Source: VYFG01 sp965203365 (GTDB lineage: Bacteria > Pseudomonadota > Gammaproteobacteria > Arenicellales > Poriferihabitantaceae). From it: DNA of 64,000 nucleotides. The stretch covers positions 2,232,001 through 2,296,000 of the forward strand of contig OZ241878.1 of assembly GCA_965203365.1 (NCBI GenBank). The letters are read 5' to 3'. Within the stretch, counting starts at the first letter, position 1, and each line of letters starts with the position of its first letter. The position numbers were made by a program, and so were the translations under genes. Below the pieces are notes generated by a model. The model saw nothing but the letters and a program-made list of their open reading frames with translations, ran no database searches and was not told where the DNA came from. Positions 42,693 through 50,959 of the stretch are shown here, in pieces.

Positions 42693-43647
42693 ATGATTGC
42701 TATCCCAAGCTTACATTCTAATGCGATTGGCGAAATTGCAGACTGCGCTGAACTCGAATGCCTGAAAAAAACGAGGCCAGTCCGTATCCGCGACTGAAAT
42801 TAGCCGGGTCCTCGCCAGAAATAGTGCGAGTGATGATGATAAGGTCAGGCCGGTCATTGACGACGCATTTGGTGATTTAGTGGCCAGAGAGACAGACTGC
42901 GGCGTATCTGGTCGCTACCCGTTTCGGCTATCCTCTCAAGACAACGTGTTGACCCTGGAATCGATAAATAGGAAGTACTCGATTTTGTATCAGTACTTGC
43001 TGTTTGCCACGCGATTCAACATGAGTTCCAATAGACGTCATGGTGGCGAGGACGGGACGAAGTTGTTCGAAGAGCTGTGCGCAGAAATCGCACGAAACTT
43101 TTTTTCGGAAGTCGGACCGAAAGCACGGAGCATGGTCTTCGGTACTGGCCGCTATTCCAAGCGACTAAGTGGCACACAACCGATTGACAAACGTGGTTTT
43201 CAGATTTCAGTGAAGGAATTGTGTAACGATTTAGGAGAAGGGGGCGGTTTTCTAAATCATACCGCACCGGCCCCAATTACCGCCAAGGATGGCCGGCTTG
43301 ATGTTGTCGTGTGGAAAGGATTTGGGGATCGTCGACCCAATCAGTTTATTGGAATGGGGCAATGCAAAACAGGGAGCAATTGGCGTAGCGCAGTTGATTC
43401 GTTACAGCCGAATAACTTTTTTTCGAAGTGGGTTTCAAGTCAGCCCGTCCATTTGCCGATGAGAATGTTTTTCGTGGCCGAGCGGATAGTTGTCGATTGG
43501 AATGTCGCGAGAGATACTGGGCTGTTGTTTGATCGCTGCCGCATAATGGAATATGCGAGCCAGATTTCATCGGCATCGGATTTGTTTGCTCGCATCAGAG
43601 CATGGGTGGTAGCGGCTCGTAAGCAGTTGCAAAGTGCCTCAGATTAG
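42693..43647 (+). CDS. PD-(D/E)XK-like nuclease gene with a 1-nt frame change at an A7 run
   Basis: The ATG at 42693 begins MIAIPSLHSNAIGEIADCAE. At seven A's (42765-42771) the frame is lost and stops soon after. Removing one A restores a continuous 317-residue protein (LKKRGQSVSATEISRVLARN, then the part that is open from before 42880 to the stop). The open downstream part has a candidate nuclease core: Glu in GTKLFEELCAEIARNFF, Asp in KDGRLDVVVWK (43300) and the QxK strand in FIGMGQCKTGSNW (about 43360). These match the E/D–(D/E)XK geometry of restriction-like folds. It is the second gene after the ParB-like protein. Whether the frame is broken, corrected by slippage, or a sequencing error cannot be told. 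Family name not recognised. Confidence 0.7.
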
Positions 43648-43651
43648 TATC

Positions 43652-43669
43652 ATGAGGCATAGGCCTCAT
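43652..43669 (+). terminator. Hairpin after the island operon
   Basis: ATGAGGC and GCCTCAT pair around ATAG, starting 5 nt beyond the nuclease stop. The following TCAATTTAT is only a weak T-rich run, so terminator function is possible but not strong. Confidence 0.4.
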
Positions 43670-43835
43670 TCAATTTATCCAACTGATAGCCATATTGACG
43701 GTAAATTTCACTGAGAACTGTCCCATGCCCCTCCAGGCATATGGATCCGGTTACGGAATCTGTGATACGACCTCAAGTTTCGACATAACCCGGAATCGGC
43801 ACATGAGCATTTTTCTCTAGCGGCGACGCCAGAAA

Positions 43836-44561
43836 TCAAATGCGAAAATCCCTGCCAAGGTACACCTCGCGAGCACGATTATCCTGCATGATGGTCTCTG
43901 GAGACCCTTCGATCAATACCCTGCCCCGATGCAGGATATATGCCCGATCACAAATCCCCAGAGTTTCCCGAACGTTGTGGTCCGTGATCAGGACGCCGAC
44001 TCCCCGCTCTTTCAGCTGCCGGATAATCTGTTGAATTTCCCGGACCGCAATCGGGTCCACTCCGGCAAATGGTTCATCGAGCAACATGAACGAGGGGTTC
44101 AGCGACAGCGCTCTGGCGATTTCCAGACGACGCTGCTCCCCCCCGGACAGTTGAATGGCTGGCTTGTCCCTTAGGTGGTCAATGCCAAACTCCTCAAGCA
44201 GATTCTGGCAGATTTGAAGACGAGCCTCCCTAGTGTACTGTCCAGACACTTCCAAGACGGCCAGGATGTTTTCTTCCGTGGTCAGTCTTCGGAAAACAGA
44301 ATGCTCTTGGGGGAGATAGCCGATCCCCCTGCGGGCACGTTCATGCATCGGCAATCCCGTAATGTCCTCCTCATCCAGAAGAACATGTCCTTGGGTGGCC
44401 CGAATCAGCCCAATCACCATATGGAAGCTGGTGGTTTTGCCCGCCCCGTTGGCCCCCAGAAGACCCACAACTTCGTGGTCGGTCAACGCCAGGGACACCC
44501 CATCCACTATGGTATGGCCCTTGTATTGCTTCACGAGGGAACGGGTGGACAGTGTACGCAT
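43836..44561 (-). CDS. lptB: LPS export ABC transporter ATP-binding protein LptB
   Basis: LptB powers extraction of lipopolysaccharide from the inner membrane with LptF/LptG. The 241-residue ATPase has Walker A LLGANGAGKTTSFHMVIGL, the signature LSGGEQRRLEIARAL, Walker B FMLLDEPFAGVDP and the switch histidine in GVLITDHNVRETL. Highly conserved throughout. lptA lies 51 nt upstream. The usual next gene, rpoN, is 3.3 kb away because of the island. Confidence 0.96.
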   Translation of the reverse strand: MRTLSTRSLVKQYKGHTIVDGVSLALTDHEVVGLLGANGAGKTTSFHMVIGLIRATQGHVLLDEEDITGLPMHERARRGIGYLPQEHSVFRRLTTEENILAVLEVSGQYTREARLQICQNLLEEFGIDHLRDKPAIQLSGGEQRRLEIARALSLNPSFMLLDEPFAGVDPIAVREIQQIIRQLKERGVGVLITDHNVRETLGICDRAYILHRGRVLIEGSPETIMQDNRAREVYLGRDFRI

Positions 44562-44612
44562 GGGCGGGGATGGAGTAGGATCAACTCCGGCAGACGGCGA
44601 AATCGGCCCGAA

Positions 44613-45197
44613 TCACCGATCAGATGGTTGAATAACGACTCTGACCCGGGACGAAGCCCCATTGGCCCCGCCACTCTCCCCAAGGCTTCCGGACGTTGGC
44701 ACGACCGAGTGAACGTCATCAGGGTCATCGGCCGAATGTCCGACTGTCGAGCGACCCCCATTGACTGAAATTCTCTCGGTCGCCAGGTCGTACGTCAGCA
44801 GCCAGCCCGTAATTGTATGGCGACCTTGCGTAACGATCACCTGGCCCGACAGGGTCACGACATTGCCGGTCTGGTCCAAGGTGATTTCTTGCGCTGAGCC
44901 GATCAGGTCGTCGTCAGCTGCCTCAGGTCTTTGTTGGAATCGCGCCGGGGTGCCGTTGCAAACTCCCTTGCGCAGTTCTCCATCATCGTTGTGATGAGTG
45001 ATCAGTTCGTCGCAGCGCAAAAGGATGGAACCTTGGCGAAAAACGACATCTCCACGGTATGCACGCACACCATTTTTCAAGTCGAATTCGATCTGATGGG
45101 CTTCCAGTGTGGCGGACTGACGGTGGTCACTCTCCAGCGCGTGCCCATCTGCCCCCGTGACCAACAGAATCATCACCCACGTCAATGTCTTGTGCAT
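44613..45197 (-). CDS. lptA: LPS transport periplasmic protein LptA
   Basis: LptA forms the periplasmic bridge that carries LPS to the outer membrane. The 194-residue protein has a signal peptide (TLTWVMILLVTGADGHALES) and the OstA-like beta-jellyroll: ATLEAHQIEFDLKNGVRAYR followed by GDVVFRQGSILLRCDELITH, then EITLDQTGNVVTLSGQVIV and GWLLTYDLATERISVNGG. It ends in a low-complexity tail. lptC normally overlaps its start; here 453 nt intervene. Confidence 0.9.
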   Translation of the reverse strand: MHKTLTWVMILLVTGADGHALESDHRQSATLEAHQIEFDLKNGVRAYRGDVVFRQGSILLRCDELITHHNDDGELRKGVCNGTPARFQQRPEAADDDLIGSAQEITLDQTGNVVTLSGQVIVTQGRHTITGWLLTYDLATERISVNGGRSTVGHSADDPDDVHSVVPTSGSLGESGGANGASSRVRVVIQPSDR

Positions 45198-45650
45198 ATC
45201 TACAGCCTGCTTGAACTTGCCTGTGAACCAGCCTACATTGTGTGACGATTATCCGCTCAGAACAACACTCCGGTCAGTCAAAGATCACACTGTCTTGAAA
45301 GCGCAAACTGCGAATACCGAGTGGCCACGCCCATCGGGTGTATTCTCCGCTCGAACACCCTGGTGGCCCATGCCTGCTCCCTCCACATCATGGCACCTCT
45401 TTAGGATGACCTCACGCTCAAGGCGATGCGGTGGAGAATATCCAGCCGCTTGGGGCTGAACTGTCGCTCGGTCAGGCCGAATCATGGCGTTGTCACCGCG
45501 TCGTAATCACTAGGGAAGATGCTCCAAGGCAATTGTCAGTTCGAATGCCGAATCTGTGTCACTCATCGTCCTTAATGTATGACTCAAACCGCCCGTGACA
45601 AATCGACATAGTCCGCCTTGGTCATTCTACCTGCCGTTACGCGGGTATGT
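45198..45650 (-). other. Unusual 453-nt spacer between lptC and lptA
   Basis: No gene or known repeat is seen. In most gammaproteobacteria lptC and lptA overlap or abut, so this spacer is probably an insertion or a remodelled lptC end. A new promoter for lptA–lptB may lie here. Confidence 0.5.
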
Positions 45651-46091
45651 TTAAATCCGGCTTTCATCCAGAATGACCACCATCCGCTCCCCCATGTAAA
45701 CATCTTCGCTGGAACCCGTCTCACCCTCTACAAGTCGCACGTTACCCACCATTACCACCTCGGATGTGCGGTTGTCCAGCCAGCCATGATTTGCGGAAAT
45801 GCGTCTCGGCGACTGGTCATCACCAATCTGCCAGATACGAGGTCGGTCCAGCCAGGCACGGTGGTCCTGCGGATAGTGCTCCATGCGGTCCGCCTGCAAT
45901 TCATATCGCTTGCCATGGCCATCCATACCCTGTAAGACCAGACCCTGAATGTAGTAACCGAGCACATTGGGTCCCTTTTCAGTCAGGTTGTCAACGGGAG
46001 GAGCCAGCACCGCAAACTGCAGCCATACCGACAATCCTGCCAGAATGATGAATCCGAAAACCAACGGAACGTAAGGACGAAGGCGGTGCAT
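45651..46091 (-). CDS. lptC: LPS export protein LptC, shortened
   Basis: LptC is a bitopic inner-membrane protein that receives LPS from LptBFG and passes it to LptA. The N-terminal helix (YVPLVFGFIILAGLSVWLQF) and the beta-jellyroll start (GYYIQGLVLQGMDGHGKRYE, LQADRMEHYP, RPRIWQIGDD) match the family. The protein has 146 residues against the usual 180-200: it stops after MVVILDESRI where relatives continue for about 45 residues. The missing end is the edge that contacts LptA in known structures. Starts 9 nt after kdsD; the kdsC gene normally between them is absent. Confidence 0.8.
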   Translation of the reverse strand: MHRLRPYVPLVFGFIILAGLSVWLQFAVLAPPVDNLTEKGPNVLGYYIQGLVLQGMDGHGKRYELQADRMEHYPQDHRAWLDRPRIWQIGDDQSPRRISANHGWLDNRTSEVVMVGNVRLVEGETGSSEDVYMGERMVVILDESRI

Positions 46092-46100
46092 TAGCCGGGA

Positions 46101-47114
46101 TCAGATCACTCCCATGCGCAGAAGGTCATGGGTATTGAGCGCCCCCACCACGCGACCCTCGTGATCGACCACAAAGACACTGTTAATCGCATGGGGACCT
46201 TGTCGAGCATGGTCCCGCATGATCCGTACAATCTCGACCGCCAGCATGTCTGGAGGGACGGTGAAAGGGTTGGGATTGACCAGATCAATGGCGCGAGCCG
46301 TGTAGATATCCTCTCCCTGGCTCAGCGTCCGCCTGAGGTCACCGTCCGTAAACATGCCGAGCAGGCGGCCTTCAGCATCGACCACCCCCGCCATGCCCAG
46401 TGATTTGGAAGTCATCTCCAGCAACAGTGATTGTAATGACGCATCTTCCGATACCAACGGCAGACGCACCCCTTGATGCATGAGATCGGATGCGTACAGC
46501 AATAGTCGTTTGCCCAAGATCCCTCCCGGGTGGGTACGGGCGAAGTCCTGTTGGGAAAAACCGCGCATTTTCTGCACGCTGACGGCCAGAGCATCCCCCA
46601 TCACCAAGGTCGCGGTGGTACTCGCGGTCGGGGCCAAGTTCAGCGGACAAGCCTCTTTTTCCACGCTGATATCAAGGCAGACATCGGCCTCCTTGGCGAG
46701 GGTGGATTCGAGATTCCCGGTGAGCACGATCAGTCCCACACCAATACGTTTGACAATGGGCAGGATGGTAATCACCTCCGCGGTCTCTCCGGAATTCGAA
46801 ATCACAACGACCAGGTCATCCGAAGTAATCATGCCCAGATCACCGTGACTGGCCTCTCCTGGATGCACAAAGAATGCCGGCGTCCCGGTGCTGGCCAAGG
46901 TCGAGGCGATTTTCCCACCAATGTGCCCGGATTTCCCCATGCCGACCACCACCACCCTACCTTGACAGGCCAGTATTCGGTCACAGGCCAAACTGAACTC
47001 CCTGCCAATTCTGTGCTGGACGGCCTCAATGGCATCTTGTTCGATACGAACCACTTCCCGCCCATATTCCACGGCAGTTTGGGAGCTTGCAGCGTGAGAC
47101 ATCAGCTGAGCCAT
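46101..47114 (-). CDS. kdsD: Arabinose-5-phosphate isomerase KdsD
   Basis: KdsD converts ribulose-5-phosphate to arabinose-5-phosphate, the first step to Kdo for LPS. The protein has an N-terminal SIS domain (RVVVVGMGKSGHIGGKIAST, HPGEASHGDLGMI, ISNSGETAEVI) and two C-terminal CBS domains (SDLMHQGVRLPLV, MFTDGDLRRTL and VDHEGRVVGALNTHDLLRMG). The start is uncertain: ATG codons at 47114 (MAQLM) and 47102 (MSHAA) are both plausible, and no ribosome-binding site decides. It opens the LPS block kdsD–lptC–lptA–lptB. Confidence 0.94.
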   Translation of the reverse strand: MAQLMSHAASSQTAVEYGREVVRIEQDAIEAVQHRIGREFSLACDRILACQGRVVVVGMGKSGHIGGKIASTLASTGTPAFFVHPGEASHGDLGMITSDDLVVVISNSGETAEVITILPIVKRIGVGLIVLTGNLESTLAKEADVCLDISVEKEACPLNLAPTASTTATLVMGDALAVSVQKMRGFSQQDFARTHPGGILGKRLLLYASDLMHQGVRLPLVSEDASLQSLLLEMTSKSLGMAGVVDAEGRLLGMFTDGDLRRTLSQGEDIYTARAIDLVNPNPFTVPPDMLAVEIVRIMRDHARQGPHAINSVFVVDHEGRVVGALNTHDLLRMGVI

Positions 47115-47170
47115 CGCACTGGATATCGAGTATCCCGGTCCCAATGATTGTGGAGGCACCGTTCCTGACA

Positions 47171-47344
47171 CCACTTTTCATGATCTCCGAAAAACCCCTT
47201 CAGCAGGGAGATCAAAAGGTGCTTGCCGAAGCGGTGTGGACGGGACAGAATGTCATATTCACCCTCTTCCATCAACGGGTGAAAGCCCCGGCCGCGCATA
47301 TTCCGGAAGTCGGAAGTGCCGACCGGGAGTTGACGCTTTTGCAT
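47171..47344 (-). pseudogene. N-terminal remnant of a PF09820-type AAA ATPase
   Basis: The frame reads QKRQLPVGTSDFRNMRGRGF and then EEGEYDILSRPHRFGKHLLI with SLLKGFFGD. Intact members have LPIGISDFxxLRxxGYYYVDKT and FLSRPRRFGKSLLVSTLKxLF. Here the VDKT segment is missing and the rest of the protein is lost. The remnant sits just upstream of kdsD. Confidence 0.65.
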
Positions 47345-48190
47345 GGTAACCGTTGCAGGAAGAAGAACCAGAAGGATAGCATACAGAAAAGGCGGGTTAT
47401 CTGTCCGACAGAAGTCGGAGCCCAGATGACCCACAACATGAACAGGGCCGCCATAGGACGGAATTGACATCGTGCGCAGGGAAATGTTCCTCCGTCGACT
47501 GACTGCTGCGGGCACCACATCGCCCCCCTTGCGATGCCGTTCTTTCGCCGAACACGGGTAACTTCGTCAGGCTCCATGGTCAACCCTAGCGGGCGTTAAC
47601 CAATATACCAGCCAAATCATGGCCCTGGCCAAGTCTCCCATCGACCCATCCTTTCGCTTCCATCCCTCATCACGAGTCGCCAGACGACGACAGGGCTTCC
47701 GCTGTTGAAACCGGCGTTCCACCCCATGGCGCACTGGATCAATTGCCCGATCATCGTCTCAGGGCGATTGACGATGACAGCGCAGCGGGATCACAGCCGT
47801 CGCCCCCGAATGCTCCATCCATTCCCTTCGTGGATGGCGGTCATCCCCTGGATCGACGATCTCATCATCAGGCTCGGGGCCTGACCAGACTCCGAGGCTT
47901 GTCCAAGCGTGACCCACCGCGGGATCGGGAGCCCCAGGCGGATGGACGCGCGTCATTGAGCCGATCAATCATGAGCGATTCAAAGTCCGCCTCGACCGAC
48001 CGGGCCGGTCAAATCTGCGGCCATCGCCCTTTTGGGGACCCGCGGGGGGGTTGCCGGACATCCCGGGCTGGATGCGTTCCCCCGAGTCCTCTCTGAGTCT
48101 GAAACGGGTCATGGCGATTGCTGATGACCGCCCCTTGATTGACCGAGTCGACTCGAAATGACTTCAATGGGTAACGCCCCCTAGTCCGTC
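47345..48190. other. Gene-free stretch between ATPase remnants
   Basis: No recognisable coding sequence or repeat. GC-rich with many stops in all frames; small open frames have no motif. It is probably scar tissue of the ATPase gene(s) whose ends lie on either side. Confidence 0.45.
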
Positions 48191-48322
48191 AACCTGATGG
48201 TGGTGGAGATCAAGGCCTCGCAAGGGCAGAACATCGGCAACTGGACCGAGACGGAAATGGAAAGGAAACCGGTCGCGGTAATGCAGCAGATGCGAGAGCA
48301 GGGCTGTGCCAATAAGTACTGA
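48191..48322 (+). pseudogene. C-terminal remnant of a PF09820-type protein (PD-(D/E)XK end)
   Basis: The plus strand reads NLMVVEIKASQGQNIGNW and then AVMQQMREQGCANKY before a TGA. Intact relatives end LVFEFKVxGxAEEALAQIREKGYADKY, the nuclease-like C-terminus of AAA-ATPase-like proteins. No start or ATPase part precedes it. It is on the opposite strand to the N-terminal remnant at 47171-47344, so the two come from different copies or an inversion. Confidence 0.6.
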
Positions 48323-48580
48323 ACGTGGGGGAAAGGACATTCATCGGCTGGCTATGGTGCTGGATCGGATACAGTCCCTTTGGCCGCACTCCGGCAGAGT
48401 CGGACTACAGGAGGGGAGAGGCTCCGTCCGACATCCACCGATTGCCTCGACAATCAGGTGTGCGCCCTTCCGAGGGTTTGTCGTCCCCTACCAGGATCAG
48501 CTCCCCGAAAGACGGTACCACTTGATCAGGGACTCCGGAATCGCATATAAGGACACACCATCTCATTGTGTTCTGATCAG

Positions 48581-49321
48581 ATGCTTGCCGCTGACAAGAC
48601 AAAACCCATACTACACATTGGTCTGTTGCTCTGTGACGATGTGCCGGAGGACGGGCGTGACCGGTTCGGGGACTATTTCGGGATGTTCTCCCGGGGCATC
48701 CAGGCGGTCGACCCGGATATCCATTTGACCCCATACCGTAGCTACCTCGGTGAACTGCCTGCTCGCCCCGAAGCACAGGACGGATATCTGGTTTCCGGGT
48801 CGGGGGCCAGCGTGTTCGAGGGTCTGACATGGATTCGCGATCTCATGGAGTTTGTACGCCGCTGCCGCGACCAGCGGGTCCGAGTCGTCGGGGTCTGCTT
48901 CGGCCATCAATTGATCGCCCATGCGCTGGGGGGCAAGGCCGCACGGTCTCGAAACGGTTGGGGATTCGGCATTCATCGTGCGCACCTGAACAGCAACCCT
49001 GATTGGCTCAATGCGGACCACTCCGAATTCGATCTGGTGGTGATCCACCAGGATCAGGTCGAGATCCTGCCACCCGGATTCAGTACCATTGCCAGCAACG
49101 ACTTTTGTCCTCACAGCATGATCACGGACCATGACCTGATGCTGGGGATCCAGGGACATCCCGAATTCAGCAGGGAGTTCTGTGCCTATCGGGCCGATTT
49201 CCGCCGTCAGCAGATTGGTGAACGCCAATATCAGGACACCATGGAGCAATTGGCCCACAACGAACCACAGTCCAGCGAAGTGTTGACCTGGGTGAGCCGA
49301 TTCTTCCGCCGGGCCGCCTGA
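48581..49321 (+). CDS. Class I glutamine amidotransferase-like protein
   Basis: The protein has 246 residues from the ATG MLAADKTKPILHIGLLLCDD; a TTG 15 nt upstream is possible. The nucleophile cysteine is in RVVGVCFGHQLIAHALGG, and the histidine/glutamate pair lies in GIQGHPEFSREF. Sequence style matches GMP-synthase-like stand-alone amidotransferases (YfeJ-like), which may act on gamma-glutamyl compounds. There is no synthetase partner nearby, so the substrate is unknown. Convergent with ftsZ. Confidence 0.88.
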   Translation: MLAADKTKPILHIGLLLCDDVPEDGRDRFGDYFGMFSRGIQAVDPDIHLTPYRSYLGELPARPEAQDGYLVSGSGASVFEGLTWIRDLMEFVRRCRDQRVRVVGVCFGHQLIAHALGGKAARSRNGWGFGIHRAHLNSNPDWLNADHSEFDLVVIHQDQVEILPPGFSTIASNDFCPHSMITDHDLMLGIQGHPEFSREFCAYRADFRRQQIGERQYQDTMEQLAHNEPQSSEVLTWVSRFFRRAA

Positions 49322-49658
49322 CCGGACATCATCCACCCCCGTCGGTTGCTACGGTATCATTGCCCATGTGATGGATCGTCAGGATCCGCAAAGCGTTCCA
49401 ACGATCCGTCACCTTTCCGGCTGCAACCAGCGGGGGCTTGACGGACCGACTCCAGGTCCCCCTACCCCGGTGCACAACCGCTGGCAGAACCGAAGCGGAA
49501 ACCGAATCCCGTGTCTACCGCCACCGACGGATGTCAAATCCGGCCACTGAACGAGCGAGACGAAAAGCGCGACCGTCGAACGGACTCCCCGGTCACGATC
49601 GAAGCTGCTCGGTCGACCGGTGCGCTCCCGGACGTGTCTGACTCCGTTGATGGGGTGA
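49322..49658. other. Convergent intergenic stretch before ftsZ end
   Basis: No gene, repeat or clear terminator seen. In many gammaproteobacteria lpxC follows ftsZ; it is not here. Confidence 0.4.
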
Positions 49659-50822
49659 TTAGTCCGCCTGTCGCCGCAAGAAGGCGGGTATCTCCAGATG
49701 GTCCAAGTCTGCCTGGTTTGCCTGTACGGCGGACGCACTTCCTCGGGTAAAGTGACGGGGCGGCATCATCGCTTTTGGAGGAAGCTGCTCAATCGTCTCT
49801 TCCTTGGTCCGGCGGGTTTTCGGGACCGCCTTGACGGGCCTTTCAATGACCGGTTGTTGCGCACCGGTTTCCCCGAGCCCGGTCGCGACCATGGTGACCC
49901 GGAAATCTCCATTCATATCCGCATCGAAAGCGGTCCCAATCACGACATTGGCTTCTGGAGCCGCATATTCGTGGATGGCGTTGCCCACGGCCTCATATTC
50001 CCCAATGGCCATGTCCGCACCCGCTGTGATGTTGACCAACAGGCCTTTAGCGCCGTAGAGATTGATGTCTTCAAGCAGCGGACTGGAAATCGCCTGACGG
50101 GCGGCTTCGACCGCACGGTCCTGTCCCCGGGAGGTGGCGGAACCCATCACCGCCCGGCCCATCTCACTCATCACGGTACGGACATCGGCAAAGTCGACAT
50201 TGATCAGCCCAGGACGGGTGATCAATTCTGAGATTCCCTGGACCGCGTTGAACAAGACCTCGTTGGCCTTGGCAAATGCCTCCACGATGGGGGCATCATG
50301 ACCCATCACGGCCAGCACCTTTTCATTGGGAACGATGATCAGGGAATCCACATAATCATGCAGGTCCCGGATTCCCTGGAGTGCCATATCCATCCGCTTC
50401 TTGCCCTCGAAAGGAAACGGCTTGGTGACCACAGCCACCGTCAAGGCACCCTTTTCCCGAGCCAGCTCGGCAATCACAGGCGCCGCGCCCGTCCCAGTAC
50501 CTCCGCCCATCCCGGCCGTAATGAAGACCATATCGGCCCCGTTGAGGGCATCGGCAATCCGATCATTGTCCTCAATGGCGGCCTGACGGCCTATATCCGG
50601 GTCGGCTCCGGCACCCAGACCCTTGGTCAATTCAGCCCCTAGCTGAAGAATCGTAGGGGCATTGGAACGCGACAGGATTTGGGCGTCGGTATTGGCATTG
50701 ATGAATTCGACCCCCGCCAGATCCTCCTTCAGCATATGCTCGACCGCATTTCCGCCGCCGCCGCCAATGCCAATGACCTTGATCAGGGCCTGCTGGCTTA
50801 CCGCTTCGACCAACTCAAACAT
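49659..50822 (-). CDS. ftsZ: Cell division protein FtsZ
   Basis: FtsZ is the tubulin-like GTPase that forms the division ring. The 387-residue protein has the N-terminal KVIGIGGGGGNAVEHML, the GTP-binding tubulin signature AGMGGGTGTGAAPVIAE, and the T7 loop NVDFADVRTVMSEMGRAVMG. The C-terminal conserved peptide LDHLEIPAFLRRQ, which binds FtsA and ZipA, is intact after a linker of about 50 residues. 137 nt separate it from ftsA, so it may have its own promoter. It ends the dcw cluster. Confidence 0.98.
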   Translation of the reverse strand: MFELVEAVSQQALIKVIGIGGGGGNAVEHMLKEDLAGVEFINANTDAQILSRSNAPTILQLGAELTKGLGAGADPDIGRQAAIEDNDRIADALNGADMVFITAGMGGGTGTGAAPVIAELAREKGALTVAVVTKPFPFEGKKRMDMALQGIRDLHDYVDSLIIVPNEKVLAVMGHDAPIVEAFAKANEVLFNAVQGISELITRPGLINVDFADVRTVMSEMGRAVMGSATSRGQDRAVEAARQAISSPLLEDINLYGAKGLLVNITAGADMAIGEYEAVGNAIHEYAAPEANVVIGTAFDADMNGDFRVTMVATGLGETGAQQPVIERPVKAVPKTRRTKEETIEQLPPKAMMPPRHFTRGSASAVQANQADLDHLEIPAFLRRQAD

Positions 50823-50959
50823 TGTGTCCCCCTATGTCTAGTAAACTTATAGTGAAAAAAATTAAAAGCAGCCGGCCTGACCACCCAGTCCTGCGCTGCA
50901 AGAGTGTGTCCACGCACCCGGGGCACATGGTCGACAGGGGGCACTGGATGTTCATCCCC

